From NCBI GenBank assembly GCA_003415625.1, contig PYIU01000003.1:4216001-4280000 (forward strand): a stretch of 64,000 nt of DNA. Direction: 5' to 3'. The DNA comes from Aquanectria penicillioides. Taxonomy: Eukaryota > Ascomycota > Sordariomycetes > Hypocreales > Nectriaceae. The notes beneath the pieces were generated by a model. That model was not told where the DNA came from. It saw only the letters and a program-made list of their open reading frames with translations, and searched no databases. Positions 1 through 11,335 of this stretch are shown here, in pieces. A program made the position numbers and the translations under genes. Position 1 is the stretch's first letter. Every line of letters begins with the position of its first letter.

Positions 1-556
1 ATAGGGGAACCTCGGGCTCTTTGGGCGTCATCGTTTGAGGAACCATGTTTTGTAAAGCCAACATCGTTGACGATTGTGGGGGGGTGTTCTCTCCAAGAAT
101 ACTTTGAGGAGGCAGTCGTCGAACAATGGGTCGTACGATAGGGGTCAGGCTCGGTCCTGGGATCGGGGTTGGGGTGCCGTTGGAGGACTCTCTGTCGATG
201 GACCTGGCATCCTCCCTCGACCGTACGGGAGTCTCTGGGCGGTTGTACTTCTCGGGAGATCTGGTGGGCGATACATTGCTGCTGGTGGTACTGCTGCCCT
301 CGAGCATCAAACTCCTGTCCCGGACTGAGGTGGGCTGTAGAGACTGCATGCGACGGTGCGAGCTCGACTTCATGACCAGAGCACTCTCGCGGGCTCGCTC
401 ACTAAGGGCAGCATGAGCAGACTGGATGGCACTAGATGTCCCAGCTCTTGAGCTGAAGCTCTTGGGAGACTGTGGGTTAAGAGGCAGAGGCGGCGGGCAT
501 CTCTCGGGATCAGAACTGTCCCACCTATTTCCAGTCAGTCGTCGCAGGAAGGGCAT
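1..556 (-). CDS. N-terminal part of an unrecognised conserved-looking protein (partial)
   Basis: An open frame of 185 codons starts at an ATG at 556 and reaches the left edge without a stop, so the 3' part lies outside the window. The N-terminus has the residues MPFLRRLTGNRWDSSDPER followed by a proline-rich stretch. The rest is rich in Ser, Pro, Arg and Thr with no visible signal peptide or membrane segment, as expected for a disordered N-terminus of a cytoplasmic or nuclear protein. A second conserved-looking stretch, ILGENTPPQS, lies near residue 158. I have a vague impression of similar N-termini in other filamentous fungi but cannot name a function. The absence of stops over 555 bases in this frame, and the ordinary look of the start, are the main evidence. 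A downstream ATG is possible. Confidence 0.6.
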   Translation of the reverse strand, partial: MPFLRRLTGNRWDSSDPERCPPPLPLNPQSPKSFSSRAGTSSAIQSAHAALSERARESALVMKSSSHRRMQSLQPTSVRDRSLMLEGSSTTSSNVSPTRSPEKYNRPETPVRSREDARSIDRESSNGTPTPIPGPSLTPIVRPIVRRLPPQSILGENTPPQSSTMLALQNMVPQTMTPKEPEVPL

Positions 557-1831
557 GGTTGGAGATGCAGGATGACAAACATTGGGACCAGGGCCCGGAA
601 GCCAAGATCAGAGTTGGAGGATTGTTGATGTCTCAGAGCGACGTCGCCCTCTCGACCATCTCGAGAACTGTCTCTCTCCGAGGACGGCATGTTTGTGATA
701 TGATGGTAGGTATGTGAGAGATGGAGCCCAGCTGGGGAGAATGCGGACGGCGCCGCAGCCACGCTAAGAAGGATCGCAAATGATGATGTACTAAGAAGCA
801 AAAGGGAAGGACGCAGGATGGGTAGTGGAAGTCAGGGCTTTTGAATCTGGAGTCGACGAGTTGGTTGCATTGTTTGGGTAATTTACAATGGTACTTTTTA
901 GGAGGCAGTCATAGCTCTCTCGGGGAACCGCCTCACTTGGACTTGGGCATTGGTTTATTTTTGTTTCGTCGGGGCGCGTTGCTGAGCAACCGCCGCCCAG
1001 GCCATGCGGCCGAGCTGCGCTGGACCACTCTGCTGCGTCGGTACACGATCTCCCTGTCCACCGCCGCCAATACATCAGGACGACTTGACTCACAACTTAT
1101 CTGTACAATCAAAGACGGAAAAAAAGAAAAAAAACTTGTAAACAAATGCAAAGGCTAAAATCCAACGACATGAAAATCTCACTGTCCTATTGCCATGTCA
1201 TTGCTAAGAGTTTCGTTTGTTACAATAATGAAATGACTTCCCTTCCTCCCTCTCCTGTTTTGGCCCGCTCTCCTTCGCGTTGTTGATGCTCGAGTTTACC
1301 GAATCCCATACCATATTGCGTGACCAATCAACTGTTGTAGCCGCTCGAAAACCCTTCTGCACCAAGGAAACGCACCCCCCCACGGCGGAAGTACGCTACC
1401 AGCACCTTTTTCCATCAGCATCCTAGCTTGGGACGGGCCCCCGACCCACGAATGACGAGGCCACAACGCAGCAGGTCACGCCACAAAACATTGTGACTCC
1501 AGCGACGGCGACAACAGCAAAAGGAAACCCACTAAGACATCTCCCGTCCTGCAGTAATAGACCTGCCCGTCGACGGTTACGGATAGTCATGGACTCTCAT
1601 GGAACACACAAAGACGGAAAATATGCGAAAATATGCCAAATCAAATCGCTTAATTTACAGAGTTGAGAGCTCTCATCCACGGCAGTAGCGCCGCTTCCCA
1701 TGCCGGCAGTTCTATCGTGGGCCTCTCAACGGGAATCCCTTGCATCATGTCTAAAACTCCCACTCCCAGCGGGTCTCCTATAAGCCCTCTAGATTTTATT
1801 TTAAAAAAGTCAGTTCCCGAGAAATAAAACA
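557..1831. other. Intergenic: 5' flank of the partial gene and 3' flank of GGC1
   Basis: No supported gene. A minus-strand frame from 801 to 535 begins with a signal-peptide-like stretch but ends quickly, and it is more likely part of the 5' leader of the partial gene. An A-rich stretch lies near 1115-1145. The part next to 1832 should hold the GGC1 3' UTR. Confidence 0.5.
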
Positions 1832-3249
1832 TTACTTGCTGAAGGCAGCGTCGAAGGCGGGAATCAGGGTCTGGGCGAGCCAGAACGAGAAGACCAGCTT
1901 AGGACCAGTCATGAGCAGCTGTGACACACACGGGTTGATTAGCGTCATGGATCTACCAGGTGGAGTCGGAGACGACATCGGGGTGCAAGAGAGCGCAAAG
2001 GGAAGGAGGGGTTTCAAGGATGGAAGCGCTATTTCTACGTACCTTAGGGACCAGTCCCTTGAAGAAACTACCAAAGCCCTCGTTCTTGGCCATGTTGGTC
2101 AGGATTCGGAAACCGCTCTCGGGGTTGTCAAAGTTGCGGTTCTGGATTCGGGTCTTGATGACATCGAGGGGAGCAGAGACGACGAGCGAGGCAGAGGCAC
2201 CGGCAATAGAGGCAATGAAGTTCTGGAACCAGGAAGCCTTGTTGTAGTCCTCGAGGTGGAAGAGGTACTCCTTGGCAAAGGCAGATCCACCAAACAGCTG
2301 TGACCGAGACGTTAGCTTTCCGCATCACGCATATCAAGGAAATGGGAAACGTACAGCGAAGGAACCAGGAGCGTTGCGGGCAGCGGTCCATCCCCAGCCG
2401 CGGTACAGGCCGAAACCCTCGTCGGCAACAATCTTGAACACACCTCGGCCCTTGAAGGCCTCGGGGTTGGTCTGTCGCTTAATCTTCAGAACATCGAGGG
2501 GAAGAAGGACGATCTCGCCGATACCAATCAGACTACATCAGGTCAGCGCCGATGCGCGGGGAGGATGGAGGGGCTTGTTGGGGCCATTGGGGTCATGTAC
2601 CTGCCAGCGGTGGAGTGAAGAATGGCCTTGCCGGTCTTCTTACCAAAGGCATTCTCAAAGTCCTTGCCGTAGTGCTTGCCCAGGAAGTCACGGGCAACGG
2701 GCTGGCCACCGTACTTGTAAATTCGCTGAAGAACCTTGTAGCCGGCGGCGTAACCCAGACCAGGGAACAAGGAGACGAACTTCCTTCCAATGGGAGCGGT
2801 GGCCTTGTCCTTGAAGATGACCTGGTTCAATTGGCTGGCGTTGGCGACCTGGAGTCAAGTAGAGTCAATGGATGGGTTCGTTCGAGATCAAGGGCCGACC
2901 AATTGGGGCTCCTTACGCGAGTCTGGTTGCTCATCAATCGCTTGGCAATGGTGTCGACCTTGGGTGCAATGTTAGCAGGCGTGTCGTGCAAGCTTCGTAG
3001 GCCATCGAGGACTCGAGAGCGGGCTCGAAAGGGGATCGTACAGGGTGGAAGATGGCCAGCTCAGCGATACCAGCAGAGCCTGTTGAGTCGGTCAGTGATC
3101 TGGTCGAGGTCTCACGTGGGGGGGGTTTCAAGGCAGGAGGGCAATTGGCGATAAGTTCCAGAGGCGAAATAAAAGAATCACATACCAGAGCCCAGGAGAC
3201 GGGCCATGTTGGACTCCTTCTTGCTACCGGAAGCGACTGGGGGAGACAT
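1832..3249 (-). CDS. GGC1: Mitochondrial GTP/GDP carrier (mitochondrial carrier family)
   Basis: Inner-membrane carrier that imports GTP into the matrix in exchange for GDP; the yeast protein is also tied to mitochondrial iron balance. Seven exons: 3249-3186, 3079-3042, 2958-2917, 2848-2601, 2532-2355, 2297-2043 and 1918-1832. Together they give 912 bases and 303 residues, the usual carrier length of about 300. All three carrier signatures are visible: HPVDTIAKR in repeat 1, LPLDVLKIKRQ in repeat 2 and APLDVIKTRIQ in repeat 3. The stretches FPGLGYAAGYKVLQRIYKYG and GWGWTAARNAPGSFALFGG match my memory of yeast Ggc1 far better than other carriers such as the phosphate or citrate carriers. All introns have GT-AG ends. 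There is no cleavable presequence, as usual for carriers. The frame is intact. The neighbour RPC82 lies upstream on the same strand, about 1.15 kb away. Confidence 0.95.
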
Positions 3250-4402
3250 GGTGGGCGGCTTGAGGGCTTGAAGGCTTGAAGGGATTCACGGGAAGTGAGT
3301 TCGGGACGGTGCAAGAGAGTGATATGGGATGGGCGCAAAAGAGCTTGTCGCAAGGTCTCTAGAAATTTTGCAAAAATTGTACTCGCTCCGCTACCGACGT
3401 CGGAAGAGTGCGCCGGTCTTCCCCCCACCCTAGCAGCGCGTCCCAGCGTCCCACTTGTAATCCACTCAACACACGCCTGTTTTCCCTTGCCTTGCGGCCG
3501 GGAGCCAGGTGTGTGCCAGGGGACCGCAAGAGCCGACGGAGCCTTGGGTCGGCATGCCTGGGCCAATCCAATCCATTTCCGTTTCCTTCCATTCGGCCAA
3601 GCGTCTTTAATTTGTGGGGTCAACATCGTCCCATCTTCATTCAATTGACCATTTTCTCTTCCGTGATGCCTCCCCTCCCTTACCCTGCACAGCTACCGCG
3701 AGCATGGAGCGCAACATGTGATACATGGATTCACGAGAACTCTCTCTCTTGCTCCGCCGTCCCGAATGGAACCCGGGTCGGCTTGGTTTCCTTCGCCTGT
3801 ACTCGCATGTTTCAATTGGTCTACGCATGGCGGTGCTCCTGTCCGCATGCCCTGTTGAACAGGTAGATGCATGGTGAGGGGTGTTTTGGATGTGTAAAAA
3901 GGTCGAAAGGAACATCAGCCTTCATCTCCTCCTTTGATCCTTAACCAAGGGATCAACACTCGAATCTCAAGAGCCGAGGTCAATCAACCAATAAACCACG
4001 GATACGACCAAGCAACGCCGAGGGCTACGTCCCTCACACATACCCAAGAACATGCATACGATTCTCACCAATAGGCCGCTGTCAATCTGGCCCAGGATAC
4101 CAACATATATAGGTAGGTAGATAGTCAATGAATTGCTTGTCATAACCATTGGTCAATTTTGCCTTTGTATCCTACACATAGCACAGTACAAAAGTCCGGT
4201 TACCAACCCAGCCTCCGATGCCAAAAAGTGTTCAGCAACAATGAATGATGACGATGATGGTGATGATGAAGCATGCTCCCCCGGATCCAGGCCCTCCCCG
4301 ACGAATAACCAGCAAGTAGAGAAACAATCTCCCAATTTTCGTCCCCCTCCCCACTCCCAATATCCCATGACACCAAACTCAATCAAATGATGCATACTCC
4401 CC
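3250..4402. other. Intergenic: GGC1 promoter side and RPC82 3' flank
   Basis: No supported gene. The right part holds the RPC82 3' UTR, a (GATGAT)-like stretch near 4248-4270 and a short TAGGTAGGTAG run near 4110-4121. The left part is the GGC1 5' flank. Confidence 0.5.
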
Positions 4403-6525
4403 CTAGTAGTCTCTGAGCACGCCGACCAGCTCGTCTAGCTTCATGACCTGGCCAAGAAGCTTGTCTTGCACCTTCAGATGGGTATTGTACTTGTTGTAGT
4501 GTTCCGTGGTCATCACCTCTTCTTCCTTGCCCTGGACGTCCTTTCTCTCCACAAAAGTAAGAATGTTCCGTTCCTTGTGACGCTCCACCTGGAGTGTCTG
4601 CAGACACCTCAGCATTGCCTTGTAGATATCGTCCAAGGCTTGCGTCTGCGTGCGCTCCTTGTCAAAATGCCAGAAGAATAGGGTTCGGTTAGCCAATCGA
4701 CTGTTGTCCTTGGGAACTTCTTGCACGTCCACCAACCCGGCCATTTGCATGGCGAGCATCTTGCCTTGCACGTCAGACTTCTTCATGAGTGCGGCTGACG
4801 GGAGCATCTTTTCATCGAGCTTGCCCTTTTCGCGCAAGATTCTGGTTAATCGCAAACCATAACGACCATGGGACTGCTCAATCATCGCATCCAACTCTAT
4901 CTCTTGTAGTCGGTTCATGAGCTGCGTAAAGTCCACCGTCCACTGACCACGTCCATGGGTGCCGCAGTGGCGGATGAACCGGTGTTTGCTCTCAGCAAGC
5001 AGCAAGAGGTGCTGTCGCATCTGGCCGACACGGCTCTCTTTAGGAGCTGTGGCACCGTCGAACTTGACTTTGGTTTCTCGGTCGCCGTTGGTTGCACTTG
5101 GCTTTTGGTCGTCATCATCGCCAAAGTCATCATCGTCATCCTCATCAATGTCGAATGTCCTGACGACAGGTCGACGTCCTGGAGGACCCGCATCGGAGTC
5201 GTCCGAATCATAATCATCGTCGGGTGGAGACTCTCTCACTTTCTCGGCACTCTCAAGGTCAATCTTCTCCTTAGAAGCCTTTCCAATCCCTGATTGGACG
5301 TTGATGTAGTCGTCAAGGTGGTCAAGAATATCTAGAGTTGTGACAGCCGTCTGCTGAACAGGAGCGTCTTCATCGAGGATGGAATCTGGCCGACATCTCG
5401 GGAGATCGGCCGTGATGAGGTCGAGCACAGCACGGTACACTTCTCCAGTAACTTCTCCCAGAACATCAGCAGCGAAACCGACCAATCGCTCGTTGCGCAA
5501 TTCAACCAAGCACCGTTCGTGGTTTAGCCTCACGATTACGTTGGGCTGACGGTACATTAGCTTATGTTGAAGAATAGTCGCAGAATAAAATACTCACATT
5601 AAGTTGGGGCACATACTCATCGTGTGAATCCCCATTCTGAGCCCGGCCATTTTCAAGTTTCCTTCGCTTGGAGCCAAAGCCCCCCGTGTGATCAAGCTGT
5701 CGCTTCAAAGTCTTGCCTTGGTCCCGGAAAGTTCGATATCGATCCATGATCTGCCGCTGAGCCTCTCCCTTGTTTTTCGTTGCCTTCTCCCCAGGGCCCG
5801 TTTTCAATACATCGTCCGAGATCTCTCGGTAGACATCGCTGGGGTACGGAAGCTGTCTGACCGGACAGTCTCGATGATTTCGGAACGCAGAAGGCGACCA
5901 AGCACGGAGTTGAGGTGATTCTCAGACTCAATCAACCCATTGTGCGAGGAATGATCGCCGTTAGTATGGCCGTTAGTCTTGGGTGCCCGCGACCCAAAGG
6001 CCTGAGCAAGGTCTCCGATCCTGGCATGACCTAGCAGCATGAGAGTTTGGATCAGCTCGCGTTCAGCAGTTCCATATTGCCTGTCGATTATGTCGAGAAT
6101 TTTTGCCCGATCGCACAAGATTGTAGCAAGCATCGGGGTTGGCTTCGTAGTTGGTCACATTGTTGTCGGGGTTTGTGTGGTGGAAGAGCAAATTTTGTTG
6201 AATCAGAACCGCGAGTCCATTTCGAAGGTGTCGCGGAGTAAGCGTCGTATGTTGGACGAGTTGCGCAATCGTCGATCGGCCCTTGGTGAGAAGCGCAATC
6301 AAGATTCGCTGGTCGCAAAGTCAGCCCCGCGATGCCAGGCAGGCCGAGGCCCTTTTTCAAGGGCAAAGAATAGATGGGGATGTATCATACCGAGGGCAGT
6401 TCGCCATAGAGGTCATTGACTAGGAGAGCACAAAGCTCAGCAGCGTGTTTTGTCTGCGGGTAGGCACCGGGTCAGCGACGTTGGAGCGCACTTCGTGTTT
6501 GGAATCCCTGACTCACAACCAGCAT
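4403..6525 (-). CDS. RPC82: DNA-directed RNA polymerase III subunit RPC3/C82, with two apparent single-base frame errors
   Basis: Subunit of the C82-C34-C31 subcomplex, which is needed for Pol III initiation at tRNA and 5S genes in the nucleus. Exons: 6525-6517 (only MLV), 6453-6391, 6308-5598 and 5545-4403. The N-terminus AAELCALLVNDLYGELPSRI and the following winged-helix-like part, then LVGFAADVLGEVTGEVYRAV and the C-terminal helix ending KLDELVGVLRDY, match the family. Two frame breaks lie in exon 3: an extra base in the T5 run at 6100-6104 and a lost G in the GGGG run at 5841-5844. With both allowed for, the coding length is 1926 bases (641 residues), divisible by three and normal for the family. 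An acidic, disordered insert (DEDDDDDFGDDDD) sits mid-protein. RPC82 is divergent from QCR2 with 855 bases between the start codons. I take the breaks as sequencing errors. Confidence 0.93.
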
Positions 6526-7184
6526 TGCTTTGCTCCTAGAGATCCTCTCACTATCTCTAGAGCTACCGCAATTGCTACCGAGAAGTCATTGACCTCCCTA
6601 AGGGCAGCAAGTTCTACGGTCGCAGTCTGCGGGAGAGGAAGGGTCAGGTTTGGAGCGGGCGAAAGCGGGTGGCAGAGCGAGTAGTTGGATGGATGAGATA
6701 CCAGGGGGAGCGCGTTGACGTTGATGGAGGGCCACGGCGCAAATCGATAATTTTTCTTGGTGTAAGTGAAGTTGGTAGGTGGGGTGAGGTTTTTCCTTCG
6801 CGGCCCAAATGCGCACATGCTTGTCAGGCCCCTTCTGGAACGCTAAGCCGGAATTGGCATCAAAGTCCCCAGTTGGGAAGCATACACTGATCCTGGTCCC
6901 ATTTTCTCAGCTGCTTCGCGAACAGTCATTTGAAGCACAACCCTTGTGTACAACTAGAACACGTTCATATATCCGAAAGATATTTCTAGGAAATGGCAAC
7001 GCTCAAAGCTGAGACGTCACCAAAGCGCTTCAATGTGACGCTCAAACTATATCAATGCTGCTAATACCTACCATCTCCCCCTGCTCTCAGTAAGGGCATG
7101 TCCTAATTAGGAATGGTATGTGTGCATCGTGGTCAAAAGCATGTCCAAATTTTCCCAACTATTGCCTAGCAGCACAGCGCCAGG

Positions 7185-7210
7185 CCAATCCAGACGGATT
7201 CCGGGCCAAT
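7185..7210 (+). promoter_or_regulatory. Pair of CCAAT boxes upstream of QCR2
   Basis: CCAAT occurs at 7185-7189 and 7206-7210, both in the plus orientation and 21 bases apart, about 170-195 bases before the QCR2 start. In fungi the HAP complex binds CCAAT and controls respiratory-chain genes. Functional use here is inferred from position only. Confidence 0.35.
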
Positions 7211-7244
7211 GCCCGGGACGCAAATCTGGCTGACCGGAGAAAAA

Positions 7245-7252
7245 TCACGTGA
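7245..7252. promoter_or_regulatory. TCACGTGA palindrome (bHLH / Cbf1-type site) upstream of QCR2
   Basis: A perfect 8-base palindrome lies 129 bases before the QCR2 start. In yeast, Cbf1 binds this word in front of genes that include the bc1 subunit gene QCR8. The same role here is inferred. Confidence 0.35.
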
Positions 7253-7380
7253 CATATCGAATCGTTCCCTGTTGCCGAAAATTAGACGGGAGCTTTTCGA
7301 CGAGGCACTTCTTTTGGAGATCAATTGCTTCACCCCGACGGCCGAAGGATTGCCAATTGCCTACGCCATCACCCTCGACA

Positions 7381-8917
7381 ATGATCTCGAGATCGTCCCT
7401 CGCGAGAACCGCGCAGCAGGCTGCTCGTCAGTCCTGCCGCGTCCAGCGACGAACCTTTGCCGCCGCTGCGTCGACTGGATCGTACGAGACCTCGGATGTG
7501 ACTGGCCTCAAGGTCGCTTCACGGGACGCCCACGGACCGACCACGAAGCTCGCGATCGTTGCTAAGGCCGGTACTCGATACCAGCCTCTTCCCGGCTTGA
7601 CCGTCGGTCTTGAGGAGTTCGCTTTCAAGGTGAGGAAGCCCGGGATATGTGAATTCGGGACTTGAGCTAATTTGCCGGGTCCAATGCAGAACACTCAGCG
7701 ACGATCTGCCCTTCGCATTACTCGCGAGTCCGAGCTGCTCGGTGGTCAATTGGCCTCCTCGCACACCAGGGAGGCTGTCGTCATCGAGGCCAGCTTCCTT
7801 CGCGAGGATTTGCCCTACTTCACCGAGCTTCTTGCTGAGGTCATCTCGCAGACCAAGTACACTAGTATGTGCAGGAACCCATTAGGAATGCATCGTCTGC
7901 ATCAAGGTTAACACAATCGCTAGCCCACGAGCTTCACGAGGATATCGAGCGAGTTCTGCGCCTTAAGCAGGCCGCTCTCAACGCCAATGCCCCCGCCATC
8001 GCCCTCGACAACGCCCACAACGTCGCCTTCCACTCTGGTCTCGGTTCCTCCCTGTACCCTGCCGCCTCGACCCCCTTCCAGAAGTACCTGAACGAGGAGT
8101 ACATTGCCAGCTTCGCCGATGTTGTTTACTCTAAGCCCAACATCGCTGTCGTCGCTGATGGCGCCTCCGCCTCCTCTGTCTCTAAGTGGGTTGGCCAATT
8201 CTTCAAGGACGTCCCCGCCGCTGCTCAGAGCGGCCAGGTCCTGAAGACCGAGGCTTCCAAGTACTACGGTGGTGAGCAGCGAACCAGCCACCCCGCTGGC
8301 AACTCTTTTGTCATTGCTTTCCCTGGCTCCAGCTACGAATCCGCCAAGGCTGAGATTGCCGTCCTTGCCTCCCTTCTCGGTGGCCAGTCCAGCATCAAGT
8401 GGTCCTCTGGCTTCAGCCTTCTCTCCAAGGCTGCTGCCAGCACTCCTGGCCTCTCCATTTCTACCTCCAACCTCACTTACTCTGATGCCGGTCTTCTGGC
8501 TATCCAGCTCTCCGGTCCCGCCGCCTCTATCCGCAAGGGTGCTGAGGAGACTGTCAAGGCCCTCAAGAGCATCGCCCAGGGTACCGTCAGCAAGGAGGAT
8601 GTGACCAAGGCCGTAGCCAACGCCAAGTTCGCTGCTCTGGATGCTGCCCAGACTTCTCAATCTAGCGTTCTCCTGGCTGGTTCTGGTCTCGTGAACAGCG
8701 GCAAGGTCTACGAGGCCGCAAGCCTCGCCCAGGCCCTTGACGGTGTCACTGCCGACAAGCTCAAGACTGTAAGCTCAACCAATGTACCAGTGCTCGAACA
8801 TGAAGCTAACGCAATTTGCAGACCGCCCAGGCTCTTCTCGATGGCAAGGCCACCGTCTCCGCTGTCGGTGACCTCTTTGTGCTCCCTTATGCTGAGGAGC
8901 TTGGTCTTCGGGTATAG
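7381..8917 (+). CDS. QCR2: Cytochrome bc1 complex core subunit 2, mitochondrial
   Basis: Core subunit of respiratory complex III, on the matrix side of the inner membrane, of the M16 peptidase-like fold. Exons: 7381-7629, 7690-7864, 7924-8768 and 8822-8917, giving 1365 bases and 454 residues, the usual size. The first ~25 residues are rich in Arg, Ser, Ala and Gln with no acidic residue (MISRSSLARTAQQAARQ..), which fits a matrix presequence. The HxxEH zinc motif of active processing peptidases is replaced by FAFKN in the GLEEFAFKN segment, as expected for a structural core-2 protein. A GTG-initiated frame extends 44 codons upstream, but the ATG at 7381 gives the better presequence and I chose it. 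The frame is intact and all introns are GT-AG. Confidence 0.95.
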
Positions 8918-10075
8918 ATGGGGGTCCAAGAGGCGTAAAAGCTTGTACCAACAGTCAAAGTCGTCTAGACGAGGTGGAGGGGATGTCCTCTTTGTGAATA
9001 TTTGTAGTAGAAATCCTTTGGTCCACGTTACACGCCCCCGTTCCCTGGCCTTTCATCAAATGCTTTTGTTCGTGGCGCCTCTGTGAATTGCGGGTGATGG
9101 AATGTACCGAGATACTCGTTGATTTTACAAGTGACTGAATGACACCAGTTTGGTAACGTATCTCAGACAGACAAGGGTTTGTTTGATTGCGATCGTTTGA
9201 GCATAGGAACTTTCCGGCCAACTGTCCCTAGAGCCACCTGAAGACGGTGCAAAATTAAGGGTAGTCTGTGCTGTTTCCAAGGCAGCCCGGGAGTTGGCGA
9301 ATGGTGGAAACGAGTGAAGCACTGGTTGCCTCACTCTCCAGACCAGATCGGTCCTTGCCTAAGGATCCTCCCCAATTGATCACCAACCAGTGCAACGGCA
9401 TACTTAGATGTGCCGTTGGGTATGACATTTTAACATTTTAACATTTGTAGCGTCAGCCTCGCATTGTGGGTGACACCATTGCTATGCCTCCGCGAAAGCA
9501 CCCAACAGCCCCTGGATCTAACCACGTTGACCCGAAACTTCCATTGAGGGTTCCATGTTTCCCTAACATGGATGGTCTGGGGTTTACGGGTACCTGGGTA
9601 GTACATGCCGGGGAGGGCAGATGGTTGCTGGGCCGAGACAACCTTGCACAGTGCAGCCTTTTACCGGTGAGACGTTGTTGATTAAGGCAAACAGCCTCAC
9701 CTTGGAGTCCCGACTAGCCGCTGGTTGGCTAGAGTCACTGGCTCATACAGGGATTCAAAGTCTCCGGGGGGTTCTCGGCTGAGACTGGTGACAGCCACAT
9801 GCACTGTCTCACACTGTACGTCACAGGTGCTTTTTCTGACCGTGCGGCGTACCCACCTCCTTCATTCATTTACTGGGCGACGGGGGCTGTTTTTTGGGGA
9901 TCAGAGCCGCTGGAAGACCACTATGAGGGATGCTGGAACTGAGCTTGACACCCCACATCACCCCCCCTTCCCCCCCCGAGGCTCTCACTCCCCAGACATA
10001 TGGCGCAGACGCCAGCCAGCGTTGATGTGAGGCCGGTCAGCGGACACCAGTGGCAGCCAGCGAACGCCCACCACA

Positions 10076-10077
<2 letters not shown>

Positions 10078-10108
<31 letters not shown>
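10078..10108 (+). repeat. Poly-T tract (31 T)
   Basis: An uninterrupted run of T on the plus strand in the QCR2-PBP1 interval. Its exact length is unsafe given the homopolymer errors elsewhere in the window. Confidence 0.9.
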
Positions 10109-10240
10109 CGTGTTGCTTGGGACACTGCGCAGTGTTGTAACAGTCAAGGTACCGGTATCTGGGCTCCAGAAGCAGTAGTAGAAGCGGACGTCGTAGCCAC
10201 AGGGTACCTGCCCAGTAGAGAAAACAAAGCCTCCATCCGT

Positions 10241-10269
10241 CACCACTACCACCACCACCACCACCACCT
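10241..10269 (+). repeat. (ACC)n trinucleotide repeat
   Basis: Nearly perfect ACC units in a non-coding, C-rich part of the upstream region of the PBP1-like gene. Confidence 0.85.
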
Positions 10270-11188
10270 ACCTCCTCCACAGCTAAACCTCATCCTCGTG
10301 TGGACTCTCCCTCTCCTCCCTCTCCTCCTCCTCCTCTTCGCCCCACGATCCGACCCAAACTCTACCGCTCCATGCCCTTGTTGCCCATTGCGAGGCAATC
10401 GTAGCAGCACCGAGCTGGACGAACCGCCCGAGTCCTTCCTCCATCCCTCCCCAAAGAGGTAAACCGCTCCCCCCGTCTACCCTCGCCTATACTCCCTCGC
10501 CCTGTTCCCTCGCCAGCCACAGCTGGGGCTCTTTGACCCGCCCCATCTTTTGGGTCCTTCGTCCTGCGTCTCCGTCTGCGCCTGCGTCTGCGACTTGCCC
10601 GCCCCTGAACCCGAACCCAAAAACCCAAACTTCACCTCGTTCGCCGTTGGATGCGTTGTTGCATGTCGATGCAGGCACTGACATTCCGCCCAGTTTAGAG
10701 CCGTCCGCTGGCATCGAAGCCTCTTCTCTTCTTCAGTAGCCTGATCATCCCTCGATCAGTCCCCGAGACCGTCGTCCTTTGTCACACGAGCAACGCCAGC
10801 CGCTCTAACAAGGTATGTCCTACTCGATCACTTTTGACAATCACTGCATTTCCTCGTCTCTTTATTCTCGACCCCATCAAGCACTTGGTCCGCTCCTAGG
10901 ATAGCTTCCCGCTTTCTCCTCTCATATCATCGTCACGTCATGGACTTGCATCGGACGTGGCCTCTACTTGACCTTCGCAACGCATCCTTGACCACACGCA
11001 CAACACACCTCCCCAACGCCTGCAACTAAGTCTAACGCACGACCTCGCAGGGTCGAATAGTGCGCTACGTTTGCGAACCCTACGAAACGTCATCTCCCAT
11101 TTCATACTGTCACAACAAGCCCTTCCGGTGGCTACCTGCATGGTGACAGAAGCGACGACGACCGATACTTTGACACTCATTTGACAAG

Positions 11189-11276
11189 GTGTGCACCGAT
11201 AAGAGCGTTCCCAAAAAATGCCCTCCCAAAGAAGGACGGAATAGCTGGTGGAGGTGCTGGGGGGAAGACCAGAATG
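11189..11276 (+). other. Possible upstream exon of the PBP1-like gene; frame unresolved
   Basis: This stretch ends at a good donor (GTGAGT at 11,277) paired with an AG at 11,335, so it looks like an exon. One frame encodes TDKSVPKK.. and fits the phase of the next exon, but it has no ATG. The ATG at 11,216-11,219 opens a frame that stops after eight codons. A third frame (..LPKKDGIAGGGAGGK) looks more protein-like but needs a frame change in the A6 run near 11,213. The true start of the gene cannot be fixed from this sequence. Confidence 0.4.
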
Positions 11277-11335
11277 GTGAGTGATCTACGTTTTGAACGT
11301 GCGATGATGGTAATGTCTAATGATGCTGGAAACAG

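Larger units (their letters stand above)
6526..7380. promoter_or_regulatory. Divergent promoter region RPC82 / QCR2
   Basis: These 855 bases separate the start codons of RPC82 (minus) and QCR2 (plus). No coding frame stands out. The QCR2-proximal end holds two CCAAT boxes and one TCACGTGA palindrome, listed separately. Confidence 0.7.
8918..11188. other. Intergenic: QCR2 3' flank and long pyrimidine-rich leader region before the PBP1-like gene
   Basis: No convincing coding frame. From about 10,270 to 10,900 the plus strand is strongly C/T-rich, typical of fungal promoters and 5' leaders. AAG followed by GTATGT at 10,813 and an AG at 11,188 could bound a leader intron. A T31 tract and an (ACC)n repeat lie inside and are listed separately. 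Confidence 0.45.

Noticed and set aside
2272..2814. 180-codon plus-strand frame across GGC1
   Set aside because: It is the antisense of well-supported GGC1 exons and introns and has no family features.
7249..7380. 44-codon N-terminal extension of QCR2 from a GTG
   Set aside because: GTG is not a normal start here, and the ATG at 7381 begins a proper mitochondrial presequence.
7920..8660. 246-codon minus-strand frame in QCR2
   Set aside because: Antisense shadow of the large QCR2 exon; the Gly/Ser/Leu-rich composition is typical of such shadows.
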